Source: Symploca sp. SIO2E6 (GTDB lineage Bacteria; Cyanobacteriota; Cyanobacteriia; Cyanobacteriales; Coleofasciculaceae). Taken from it: DNA of 47,041 bases. A program made the translations under genes and the position numbers. The notes beneath the pieces were generated by a model. That model ran no database searches. It was not told the origin of the DNA and worked only from the letters and a program-made list of their open reading frames with translations. Shown here one piece after another: positions 32,489 to 41,044 of this stretch; position 1 is the first letter of the stretch; the number at the start of each line of letters is the position of its first letter. The stretch lies in contig JAAHGR010000030.1 in assembly GCA_010672425.1 (NCBI GenBank), forward strand, positions 1-47,041, written 5' to 3'.

Positions 32489-34093
32489 TTACATCAACCC
32501 CCGTTTAAAACTACGTTTACCGTTGGGAAACACGGTACTCCAATTAGTCTTAGCTTGGGCTAGTTGATCCTCGGTAATTTTGGCACTAGAAAGATTAGCA
32601 CCACAGAGATTTGCCCCTTTGAGATTAGCATTGGTGATATGGGCATAACTCAAATCGGCATTGCGCAAATCTGCTCCTTCCAAATCAGCATTGTTAAAAT
32701 AAGCCCTTACCAAAATGGCACCTCGCAAATTTGCCCGTTTTAAACTAGCTTGACCAAAAATGGCATTAGTTAAATCAGCTTCCTGCAAATTTATTTTAGC
32801 TAACTTGGCCTCCTGGAAAATACCCCCAGGTAATTTTGCCTTCTCCAGATTAAGGTTTCTCAAATCTTGGGAAGCAAAATCTTTGCGACCCCTGGCATAG
32901 GCTTTTAAAACACCATTGGCATCTAATTTAGAATTAACCTTCCTGCCTGCGGTAAAACCCTGGCTGTGGGGTGAATTGATACCTATTTGGTGGCCTGGAA
33001 CGGGATAACCCGATGTCCGAGGACCACTATTTTGCTGGCGAGCACGTCGCGCTCGAATGATTTCGGCCATTTTGGAGGTGGCAGATGAGGCCGAGGAAGG
33101 TGAGGGTCTTGAGGGAGCAAAGTCTTGGGAATAGGATTCTTGAAATTTGGGTGGGTTATGGGATTTAGTAGCTAAGCCTTCGGCTAAACTATCTATATAA
33201 GGCTCCAAGTCAAGAGCTCTCAGGATTTCCTCGGAAGATTGATAGCGATGACGGACAGCTGACTCCAGCATTTTTTTCAAAACTTCCGCAAAATGGTTGC
33301 TGATATCAACATATTTCCGCCAGAGCATCTCACCCGTTGAGGGATTATAATCTAAGTCTTTCGGTGATTTACCGGTCAATAAGTAAATACAGGTAATTCC
33401 CAAAGCATAAAGATCACTAGCATAAACTGGTCGCAGGGCCATCTGCTCTGGAGGCGCAAAGCCTGGAGTACCAATGGCGAAATTAGTTAAAGCTGTCTGA
33501 TCTGTGGCCGCAGCGTTAGGATCTACTCGATCCTTAACAGCACCAAAGTCAATCAGTACCAGTTTGCGGTCCTGATCTCGACGAATGATGTTAGCCGGTT
33601 TAATATCCCGGTGAATTACCTTCTGTCCGTGGAGGTATTGGACCAGGGGCAGGATTTCGCTTAAAAACTGTTTGACCCCTACTTCTGGTAAGGGACCAGA
33701 CTGTTTAATCTCCTGCTGTAAGGTTAAACCACTAATATACTCTTGTACTAGATAAAAATGTTTATCCTCGTCAAAGTAGTTCAACAGGGTTGGCACTTGG
33801 GGATGATTGCCAATTTTTCCCAGAGTCTGAGCTTCTCGCTTAAATAGCTCTTTGGCCATTTGTAGCATGTTCGGCTCGGTTGCCGCTGGTTGAAGTTGTT
33901 TGATGACACACTTCGGTTTCCCGGGGAGTCTCTCATCTTGGGCTAAAAACGTGGCTCCAAATCCGCCTTGACCCAGCTTCTTGAGCACACTATATTTTTC
34001 CTGCAACAACAATTTCCAACCACAAGCTTTACAGACTTGGGCTCCTGGTGAATTTTTTGGTTGAGGACAGTTGGGGTTTAGGCAGTAACTCAT
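32489..34093 (-). CDS. Serine/threonine protein kinase with N-terminal Cys motif and pentapeptide repeats (SpkB-like)
   Basis: A 534-residue protein. Residues 1-26 carry a four-cysteine zinc-ribbon-like motif (CLNPNCPQ and CKACGW). The kinase domain (about 33-300) has GQGGFGATF, the Lys in CVIKQL, HRDIKPANII, DFGAVKD and GTPGFAPPEQM. After a low-complexity linker, residues about 405-515 are pentapeptide repeats (A(D/N)LxxA units such as LQEADLTNAIF, LEGADLRNADL). This arrangement is that of Synechocystis SpkB, linked to oxidative stress in that organism; the same role here is inference. The stop is followed by an ACAAACA array. Confidence 0.9.
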   Translation of the reverse strand: MSYCLNPNCPQPKNSPGAQVCKACGWKLLLQEKYSVLKKLGQGGFGATFLAQDERLPGKPKCVIKQLQPAATEPNMLQMAKELFKREAQTLGKIGNHPQVPTLLNYFDEDKHFYLVQEYISGLTLQQEIKQSGPLPEVGVKQFLSEILPLVQYLHGQKVIHRDIKPANIIRRDQDRKLVLIDFGAVKDRVDPNAAATDQTALTNFAIGTPGFAPPEQMALRPVYASDLYALGITCIYLLTGKSPKDLDYNPSTGEMLWRKYVDISNHFAEVLKKMLESAVRHRYQSSEEILRALDLEPYIDSLAEGLATKSHNPPKFQESYSQDFAPSRPSPSSASSATSKMAEIIRARRARQQNSGPRTSGYPVPGHQIGINSPHSQGFTAGRKVNSKLDANGVLKAYARGRKDFASQDLRNLNLEKAKLPGGIFQEAKLAKINLQEADLTNAIFGQASLKRANLRGAILVRAYFNNADLEGADLRNADLSYAHITNANLKGANLCGANLSSAKITEDQLAQAKTNWSTVFPNGKRSFKRGLM

Positions 34094-34404
34094 GTAGCGT
34101 CACCGATTGGCGTTGTCCTAACTTTGATCCAAAGCTTGGATCTAAGCACCCGGCTTAATAAACTTTAGCTTTAATTAAAAAGCAAAGTCCAATGAACCTC
34201 CAGTTGGGTAAACCGTCGGAATCAATTTGACCTAAATCCAGCATATCCTACATTCTCAACATTCACCTTGGCCCAAATGGCAGAATATTGACTTTAGTGT
34301 AGGATTTAACCAAAAAAATATTCTATTTGAGGCTGAATCAGGGGAGCTTCTGAGCAGGGAGCGGTAAGATAATCAAATCCAACGAAGGTAAAAGCTAGGA
34401 GCCA
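34094..34404. other. Divergent intergenic region between kinase and pheT
   Basis: No repeats of the families above and no reading frame. It must contain promoters for both divergent genes, but I could not identify convincing boxes. AGGAG at 34397-34401 is the ribosome-binding site of pheT. Confidence 0.5.
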
Positions 34405-36891
34405 ATGCGTATCTCTTTGAATTGGTTGCAAGAACTGGTGGCAGTGACCCTCACCCCCGAAGAATTAGCTGAAGCCCTGACTATTGCTGGGTTTGAGGTT
34501 GAGGATATCGAAGACCGTCGGCGGTTTGCTGAGGGAGTAGTAGTGGGTAAGGTTCTGGATGTAGAGCCCCACCCTAATGCAGATCGTCTCAGGGTCTGTC
34601 AGGTTGATATTGGAAATGTCAGGGATTCATTAAATATTGTTTGTGGTGCAGCTAATGTTCGGACAGGAGCTTATGTGCCGGTGGCCACGGTGGGTACTTA
34701 CTTGCCTTGTATTGATGTCAAAATTCGTGCCTCTAAGCTGCGAGGTGTTCGTTCAGAAGGCATGATTTGCTCATTGAAAGAATTGGGCTTAGAAAAAGAA
34801 TCAGCTGGCATTTATATTTTTGAGGAGGAACATCTACCCTTAGGTAGTGATGTTCGTCCACTTTTGGGACTAACAGATGTCATTCTTGACCTGACTGCTA
34901 CCGCTAATCGTGCTGATGCTCTTTCTATGGTAGGAATCACACGAGAGGTGGCGGCTTTGACCGGGGCTTCTTGGCAATTGCCAGAGATCCCGGAACCGTC
35001 TATTGCTTCGGAATCTAGTAGTCTGAGCTTACAAATTGCGACACCTCAAGCTTGCCCTGCCTACATTGGTACGGTGATTGAGGGGCTCAAAATTGCTCCT
35101 TCTCCTGAATGGTTGCAACGGCGCTTGCAAGATGCTGGGGTGCGTCCGATTAACAATGTTGTAGATGTCACCAACTATGTGTTACTGGAATGGGGACAAC
35201 CCCTCCATGCTTTTGACCGGGAGTGCCTCCAAACTGTCGCCGGTGGAGAGTCCTTGACAATTGGTGTTCGTTGTGCTAAAGTGGGCGAGTCTCTCCAAAC
35301 TTTAGATAGCCAAACCAGGAACCTCCAATCACAAAATTTGTTAATTACTGCGAATGACCAGCCTGTTGCTTTAGCTGGAGTGATGGGAGGGGAAGCGACG
35401 GAAGTTCAGGACAGTACTCAGAATATAGTGCTCGAAGCAGCTATATTTGAACCGGTGGTAATTCGCCGTTCGGCTCGCAGCCAAGGCTTACGAACCGAGG
35501 CTTCTGCCCGCTACGAACGGGGTGTAAATCAGGTAGAGTTAGATCTAGCCTGTAAGCGAGCGATTGCTTTGATTACTGAGTTGGCAGGTGGTCGAGTTAC
35601 TACTCAAGAAATTGCTGATCAGCGACCCGATCCCAGTAGTGCAGTTCATTCCCTTGAGTTACGGCTGGTGCGAGTCAATCAGATCTTAGGTCCGGTAGAT
35701 TTAGGAGAAGAAACTGGGGAAATTCTCCCGGAAGATGTGGAAAAGATTCTTGCTGCTCTCGGATGTCAATTGACACCCCTAGGGGCAACTTCACCAACAG
35801 TAAAACAGGAGGGTTCGTTAGTAAATTCAGATTCCGTTCAATGGATGGTCACGGTGCCCCCTTACCGCCATCGCGACTTAGAACGAGAAATCGACTTGAT
35901 TGAGGAAATTGCCCGTCTCTACGGCTATGACAAATTTTGTGATGATTTGCCAGAGAAGACGGAATTAGGTTATCTTTCCCTAGAACAACTGTTGACGCGA
36001 CAGTTGCGAGAAGCTTTCCGAGCAGCTGGACTGACAGAATTGGTACATTACTCTTTGGTCAAGCCAGAGGATGAGAAACAAATCAGTCTGGCTAATCCTC
36101 TGTTTACAGAATATTCTGCCCTACGTACTGATTTAATCTCTGGGTTAATTGATGCCTTCCAATACAACCTAGAGCAAGGTAATAGTACCCTCAATGGTTT
36201 TGAAATTGGTCGAGTTTTCTGGCGAGAGGAAGAAGGTTTGGCAGAAGCCGATGCCATTGCTGGGATTTTGGGCGGTGACCCAACCCAGGGTCGTTGGTTC
36301 AGAGGAGGAAAAGAATCACCGATGTCCTGGTACGAAGCCAAGGGAGTATTAGAAAGCGTCTTTCAACGCTTAAATCTCAGCGTTGAGTACCAACCAGATC
36401 GTAGCGATCCCCGTCTCCATCCAGGACGTACAGCCTCACTATGGCTACAGGGTGAGCGATTAGGTCAATTTGGGCAGCTACACCCCCAACTACGCTCTCA
36501 ACGAGATTTGCCAGAAGCAGTCTACGTGTTTGAGATCGATTTGGAGGTACTTCTAGATGCTTGGGAACGGGATGAAAGGTTAACTCCTCGATTTAATCAA
36601 TATTCCACTTTTCCCGCTGCCGACCGAGATCTGGCTTTCTTTGCACCAGTAGAGGTATCTGTGGCAGAAGTCGAACGAGCAACTCGCAAAGTTGGCACTC
36701 AGTTGTTGGAGTCAGTATCTTTGTTCGATGAATACCAAGGGGAATCGGTTCCTGAAGGACAAAGGAGTTTAGCCTTAAGGCTAGTTTATCGAGCTAGCGA
36801 TCGCACTCTTACCGATCAAGAAGTAGAGCAGGTACACCAAAAAGTTCGAGAAGCTCTAGTGGAAAAGTTTGGTGTTAGTCTTAGAAGTTGA
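34405..36891 (+). CDS. pheT: Phenylalanine-tRNA ligase beta subunit
   Basis: An 828-residue, full-length PheT. Domains in order: N-terminal [12 protein letters not shown], a tRNA-binding OB domain (about 40-150, [20 protein letters not shown]), B3/B4 (about 210-395, with [20 protein letters not shown]), B5, the catalytic-like core ([20 protein letters not shown]) and the FDX-ACB anticodon-binding domain at the end ([32 protein letters not shown]). It pairs with PheS, which is not in the window. ATG 34405 has AGGAG four bases upstream. Confidence 0.97.
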   Translation: MRISLNWLQELVAVTLTPEELAEALTIAGFEVEDIEDRRRFAEGVVVGKVLDVEPHPNADRLRVCQVDIGNVRDSLNIVCGAANVRTGAYVPVATVGTYLPCIDVKIRASKLRGVRSEGMICSLKELGLEKESAGIYIFEEEHLPLGSDVRPLLGLTDVILDLTATANRADALSMVGITREVAALTGASWQLPEIPEPSIASESSSLSLQIATPQACPAYIGTVIEGLKIAPSPEWLQRRLQDAGVRPINNVVDVTNYVLLEWGQPLHAFDRECLQTVAGGESLTIGVRCAKVGESLQTLDSQTRNLQSQNLLITANDQPVALAGVMGGEATEVQDSTQNIVLEAAIFEPVVIRRSARSQGLRTEASARYERGVNQVELDLACKRAIALITELAGGRVTTQEIADQRPDPSSAVHSLELRLVRVNQILGPVDLGEETGEILPEDVEKILAALGCQLTPLGATSPTVKQEGSLVNSDSVQWMVTVPPYRHRDLEREIDLIEEIARLYGYDKFCDDLPEKTELGYLSLEQLLTRQLREAFRAAGLTELVHYSLVKPEDEKQISLANPLFTEYSALRTDLISGLIDAFQYNLEQGNSTLNGFEIGRVFWREEEGLAEADAIAGILGGDPTQGRWFRGGKESPMSWYEAKGVLESVFQRLNLSVEYQPDRSDPRLHPGRTASLWLQGERLGQFGQLHPQLRSQRDLPEAVYVFEIDLEVLLDAWERDERLTPRFNQYSTFPAADRDLAFFAPVEVSVAEVERATRKVGTQLLESVSLFDEYQGESVPEGQRSLALRLVYRASDRTLTDQEVEQVHQKVREALVEKFGVSLRS

Positions 36892-36910
36892 AACAGGAGT
36901 ACTAAGCTCT

Positions 36911-36961
36911 TTGTGGAAAAATCCCTAACACCTAACACCTAATACCTAATACCTAATACCT
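36911..36961. repeat. CCTAACA/CCTAATA heptamer array
   Basis: Six or seven copies ending eight bases before the YciI start codon. Confidence 0.88.
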
Positions 36962-36969
36962 AATTAATC

Positions 36970-37239
36970 ATGGCTAAGTACATAATGTGGGGAAGCTACT
37001 GTGAAAACGTTCTGGAAAAGCGTGCTCCTTACCGACAAGCTCATCTAGATGGTCTTGCTGTGCAAAAAGAATCTGGTGTTTTAGTTACTATCGGCCCGAC
37101 TAAGGATTTGACTCAAGTTTTTGGTATCTATGAAGCCGAAGATGAAGCTACTGTGCGTCAGTTAGTTGAGGCAGACCCTTATTGGCAAAATGGCATTTGG
37201 ACTGAGTACCAAGTGCGAGAATGGATTCAAGCTTTTTAA
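36970..37239 (+). CDS. YciI family protein
   Basis: An 89-residue protein of the YciI-like ferredoxin-fold family: KYIMWGSYCENVLEKRAPYR, QAHLDGL, a VTIGPTKDLTQVFGIYEAED strand-loop and EADPYWQNGIWTEYQVREW. The conserved His and Asp (AHLDGL and EADPY) are present; some relatives are thought to act as small dehydrochlorinase-like or stress enzymes, but the role is unknown. It follows pheT with a repeat array between, so co-transcription is possible. Confidence 0.88.
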   Translation: MAKYIMWGSYCENVLEKRAPYRQAHLDGLAVQKESGVLVTIGPTKDLTQVFGIYEAEDEATVRQLVEADPYWQNGIWTEYQVREWIQAF

Positions 37240-37241
37240 TT

Positions 37242-37371
37242 TGTTGTTGGTTGTTGGTTGTTGGTTGTTGGTTGTTGGTTGTTTGTTTTTTTGTTTAACT
37301 GGTTACCAATCCCTAACACCTAACACCTAACACCTAACACCTAACACCTAACACCTAACACCTAACACCTA
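37242..37371. repeat. TTGTTGG array then CCTAACA array
   Basis: TTGTTGG heptamers (37242-37283) and about nine CCTAACA heptamers (37312-37371). The last copy provides the stop codon (TAG on the - strand) of the CHAT-domain gene. Confidence 0.92.
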
Positions 37372-40284
37372 CAACCAGCTTCCTACTAGGATATAGGCAG
37401 CCCAGAAGAGAGGGGATTTGAAATTGGGGTCTTGTAACATGGCCTTCTGGGCTAGTTGTAAGGCTTCGGCGCGAGAAACCCCAGATTGTCCTAAGTTCTG
37501 GTAGAACTCTTCGGTGAAGGTGATGCTGGATTCATCATCCAAACTCCAGAGAGACGCGATCGCACTGCGTGCTCCAGCCTGGATAGCTGTTCCGGCAATT
37601 CCGAGTACCGCTCGATTGTTGCCAGTCGCGGTTCGGCAGGCACTGAGGATGAGTAATTCAATGCCTCGGTTTGCTGCTGCATCTTGGCTGCGAAATAACT
37701 CGCTAAATTCGTCTAAGGGTATCTTACCGTCCGCAGCGAGAATAAAGGTCTCTTCTGGGTTATTCCCAAATTGACCGTGAGTTGCCAAATGTACAATATC
37801 GAAATTGGTGCGATCAAGTTGTTCCTCTAAAGCTGTTTTGGTGAAATATTGGTCACGGATGAAGGTGGTGGAAACGCCGACGGCTCCTATTTTGTCTAAC
37901 TCAGGATTGGCATTGGCTAACACGGCGAAATCACCAATTCCTGAGGGAGGTTCAGTGAGACTGGTAGCTAGTACATTCATACTATTGCGTCTGAGGGGAA
38001 TAGGGTCTCGGACATCTAAACCCAAAAGCAAGGCTGTGGCATAGTTTTCGACTAAATACTGTTTCCCGTCATAAAGCGCTCCCATGGGAATGTTACGCAA
38101 AGGGCCATCCAAAACAAAGATGAGGGTTTTGATATTGTAGCGTTCGAGGTCAGGGCGTGCAGGTTTGATTAACCAGTCGTAGATGATTTTCCCTTCCTTT
38201 TGAGCAAACAAAGGTACAGAATCTTGTAGATTACTGCGGAATTGTTGTAGGGTATTTTCCACCTTGGAGCGAGATAGCTGAGTAGATGGATAATGAATCA
38301 GAGTTTTGTCCCCAGGTAACTTGAGGATGACTTCGATACGGTCTTCCAGAAGAATCGGATAGAAAACGGCTGCAGTTGAGTCTTTTTGCTCAATCACTCG
38401 GTCAACTTGTATAGTGGAATCTAAACAAGCAGACTGAAAGAAGTTTTCTAGTTCTGCTACCTGTAGTGCCTCCATCACCTGACGTGCTTGTTCCAAGTTT
38501 TTTTGGCTAGGTTCGGCACTTCCCTGACGTGCTTGTTTCAGGTTCTTTTGGCTAGATCCGGCGCTTCCCTGAGGTTGCAGAAGCAAGTCTACAAGTTCCC
38601 GATAGATGGGTTCAACTTCATCTCGGAAGGTAAATTTAATATCGGGGTTGGCGGCTACTAAGTCCCGTCTGAGGAATTTTAAACTGTTATAGGCTCCAGA
38701 GTAGGCGATAATTGCTTCTTGCTGTTTATTCTGTTCTTTTAATAGTCGTCCCAGCTGCCACTGCCAGCGATAGGTAATTTCCGGAGCATTTTGTGCTTGT
38801 ACTAAAGCTTGTTGGGTGAGTTTTTCTGCTATCTGCCATTGTTGGGTTTGTTCATAGAGTTGTCCTAGGTAACCGAGAGCATAAGATTCTGCTACAGCAT
38901 CTTCTAAGCGTTGCGCCTGCTGCTGAGCGTGGGCTAACAGCTGAGCAATTTCTTTGAGAGATACTATATCAGACTTCGATGAATTTGCCTTGACAACGTA
39001 GGATAAAAATGTCCCCATCTCCCCATCTCTCCATCTCCCCATCTCCCCATCTCCGCGTCCCGGCGTCTCCCCATCTCCCCATCTCCCCATCTCCCCATCT
39101 CCGTGTCTCCCCCTCCCCGTATCTTTCAGCTGAGCTTGATATTGAGCGAGGAGAGTTTGGGCAAAGTGAATTTGGGCATAGATGGCAGGGCGACTAGTGG
39201 GAAGTTGCTTGACTCGTGCTTGAAGTTGGGTAACTGTTGCTGTTGCTGCTTCTGAGCGTTTGCTTTCTAGTAACAGGTCGAGTTGATTGACATAGGCGTT
39301 AAACTGTGCATGGGGAGAAGTTGCACTAGCAGCAGCTTGTTGATAGTATTGGATAGCTTGTTCGTTATCCCCTTGGGAACGAGCAGTGTTACCCAACCCC
39401 AGCAAGGCAGCACTGATATCTTCGGGGGAATTGAGACTACGGGCAATATTGAGGCTGGTTTGAAGTGCCTCTTGCGCTTGGTTGAGGCGACTGACGGAAC
39501 GGAGCAGATTTCCCAAGTTCGAGTAAGCGGCAGCTTTGAGGGCATCATCGGGTTGAGATTGCAAGGTGGTTTTTTCCAGTTGCTCTAGGGTGTTGCTAGC
39601 ACGACGGTAGAGCCCTAAAGCCCGCATTGCCAGGGCTTGGTTAATTTGGCTGCGAATAATACCAGGTTCATCGGGGATTTGGGTGTAGAGTTTGGTGGCT
39701 TGTTTCCAAGTGGTGAGGGCAGTTTCCGGTTTTCCTTGAGCAAGTTGCAAGGTACCTTGACTGTTGAGGGTTTGTGCTTGAACCGGCAGATATTCTTGGG
39801 TATTGGCAGGGATAGTTTCGAGCAGTGCCAAGCTTTGATTAATAGCTTGATTGGCTTCATCCCACTGTCCCAATTCTTGATAGGCGAGTGCCAGGTTGCT
39901 CAATGTCATTGCCTGGTTGAGGAATTCTCCCTGAGTTGCATAGGCTCTCGCAGCTTGTTGCCAAGCCTCCAAGGCGGCGCTAAATTGTCCGGCTTGGTAG
40001 AGGGTATTGCCTTGTGAAAAGAGATTTAGGGGATTGTTAGTTGTGATTTCGTTGCCCCCTAAATCCCCCAATTCTGGGGGACTTTGAGTATTGGGTTTGA
40101 GTGAGTTAAATTTTGGGTGGAATTTCCATTCGACCTGTCTCCGTGTCCCCGCGTCTATTTTCACAATGGCAGTAGCGGGAGTCCAGTCTAGGTAAAGTTT
40201 CAAAAGGGTTAGGCTTAGACCCAACCCAAAGTAGCACAAGAGTTTGAGAAATTGGGGGTGTTGTCTTGATTGTTGTTTGGACAT
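37369..40284 (-). CDS. CHAT-domain (caspase-like) protein with TPR repeats
   Basis: A 971-residue protein from ATG 40284. A hydrophobic segment near residues 12-30 (LLCYFGLGLSLTLLKLYL) is a signal anchor. Residues about 95-610 hold TPR repeats (GNTLYQAGQFSAALEAWQQA, ALAYQELGQWDEANQAINQS and more). The C-terminal third is a CHAT peptidase domain with the catalytic His in FDIVHLATHGQFG and Cys in ELLILSACRTATG. Cyanobacteria encode many such proteins, with proposed roles in proteolytic signalling. An insert of about 30 Asp/Gly/Arg-rich residues in the TPR region is encoded by a repeat array (39009-39121), and a 12-residue QGSAxxSQKNLxQAR unit is tandemly duplicated around residue 600. Confidence 0.9.
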   Translation of the reverse strand: MSKQQSRQHPQFLKLLCYFGLGLSLTLLKLYLDWTPATAIVKIDAGTRRQVEWKFHPKFNSLKPNTQSPPELGDLGGNEITTNNPLNLFSQGNTLYQAGQFSAALEAWQQAARAYATQGEFLNQAMTLSNLALAYQELGQWDEANQAINQSLALLETIPANTQEYLPVQAQTLNSQGTLQLAQGKPETALTTWKQATKLYTQIPDEPGIIRSQINQALAMRALGLYRRASNTLEQLEKTTLQSQPDDALKAAAYSNLGNLLRSVSRLNQAQEALQTSLNIARSLNSPEDISAALLGLGNTARSQGDNEQAIQYYQQAAASATSPHAQFNAYVNQLDLLLESKRSEAATATVTQLQARVKQLPTSRPAIYAQIHFAQTLLAQYQAQLKDTGRGRHGDGEMGRWGDGETPGRGDGEMGRWRDGEMGTFLSYVVKANSSKSDIVSLKEIAQLLAHAQQQAQRLEDAVAESYALGYLGQLYEQTQQWQIAEKLTQQALVQAQNAPEITYRWQWQLGRLLKEQNKQQEAIIAYSGAYNSLKFLRRDLVAANPDIKFTFRDEVEPIYRELVDLLLQPQGSAGSSQKNLKQARQGSAEPSQKNLEQARQVMEALQVAELENFFQSACLDSTIQVDRVIEQKDSTAAVFYPILLEDRIEVILKLPGDKTLIHYPSTQLSRSKVENTLQQFRSNLQDSVPLFAQKEGKIIYDWLIKPARPDLERYNIKTLIFVLDGPLRNIPMGALYDGKQYLVENYATALLLGLDVRDPIPLRRNSMNVLATSLTEPPSGIGDFAVLANANPELDKIGAVGVSTTFIRDQYFTKTALEEQLDRTNFDIVHLATHGQFGNNPEETFILAADGKIPLDEFSELFRSQDAAANRGIELLILSACRTATGNNRAVLGIAGTAIQAGARSAIASLWSLDDESSITFTEEFYQNLGQSGVSRAEALQLAQKAMLQDPNFKSPLFWAAYILVGSWL
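39009..39121. repeat. CCCCATCTC/CCGCGTCTC array inside the CHAT gene
   Basis: Nine-base CCCCATCTC-type units, the same kind found between genes elsewhere, lie in frame in the TPR region and encode GDGEMGRWGDGE-type residues. Unit length 9 keeps the frame whatever the copy number. Confidence 0.88.
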
Positions 40285-40622
40285 TTTGTTAATTGATAAT
40301 TGATAATTGATAGAGGAAAAAACACAAAGACACAAAGAGCACAACCTCCCGATAAAGTGTTCCTCTGACTAACAATCTCATCCGGATTTGAAGTCAACCG
40401 TTGTCGAAACTTTACAAAAGTTTTAATTATACAGATAATGCAAATGTCACAAAAGTTTTAGTTATACAGATAATGCAAAGGATGCCCTATAGCGAAGGTG
40501 AGGCAGATAACCTTTCCCTAAACATTATACAAGACAATTTCGATTTTGAGTCGGTTTATCAGAATCTTTTTAGAAGTGAATGCCAGCAATCTATAGCGTT
40601 TCTGAATAATACCAAATGATAC

Positions 40623-40718
40623 TTATTCTTCTTGACAAGATGGTTGGGGTTGCCATTCCCCTTGGTTATTGGCAGTATTGATAATATCAATTCCGGCTAC
40701 ATTGGGATAATATTCGTA
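40623..40718 (-). pseudogene. 3' remnant of a second haemagglutinin-like exoprotein gene
   Basis: Reads YEYYPNVAGIDIINTANNQG followed by EWQPQPSCQEE and stop, nearly the same as the end of the large exoprotein gene (PTANNQGAWQPQPSCQN). Only about 30 codons remain, so either a second copy was lost or the 3' end was duplicated. Confidence 0.65.
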
Positions 40719-40791
40719 ATGTAGGGGCGCAAAGCTTGCGCCCTCCAGCATCTATGTTTTCTAACCAGAAAGCCAGATTTTTAATCATTCC

Positions 40792-40956
40792 GATGCAACC
40801 GGAATTGATATAACTGGACTTTTAGGTATCTTGTTAGCAGCTAAACAGCAAAGGTATATTCCACTAGTAGAGCCAATATTGGATAATTTAATTGCCAATG
40901 GATTCTGGGTTCATGAAAAGTTGTATTTAGAAGTATTGCACTTAGCTGGAGAGTAG
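40792..40956 (+). pseudogene. 3' remnant of a DUF3368 (PIN-like toxin) gene
   Basis: The frame DATGIDITGLLGILLAAKQQ, then IPLVEPILDNLIANGFWVHE and a final VLHLAGE-stop, matches the C-terminal third of DUF3368 proteins (GTLGxLLxAKxxGxI...PxxDxL.xxGFxxx). No start codon or N-terminal PIN motifs are present upstream. Confidence 0.6.
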
Positions 40957-41044
40957 CAATGGAAATTATAGCTTTTCCAGATGATAAGCGATCGCTAGCC
41001 GGGAGCGATCGCGAAACCCAACACAGTATACAGGACTGTTAGGT

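Larger units (their letters stand above)
40345..41044. other. Intergenic region with decayed gene ends
   Basis: Holds two direct copies of ACAAAAGTTTTARTTATACA (40414 and 40449), a short + frame of doubtful coding value (to 40619), and the two fragments listed separately. HIP1 octamers occur near 40988-41010. Confidence 0.5.
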
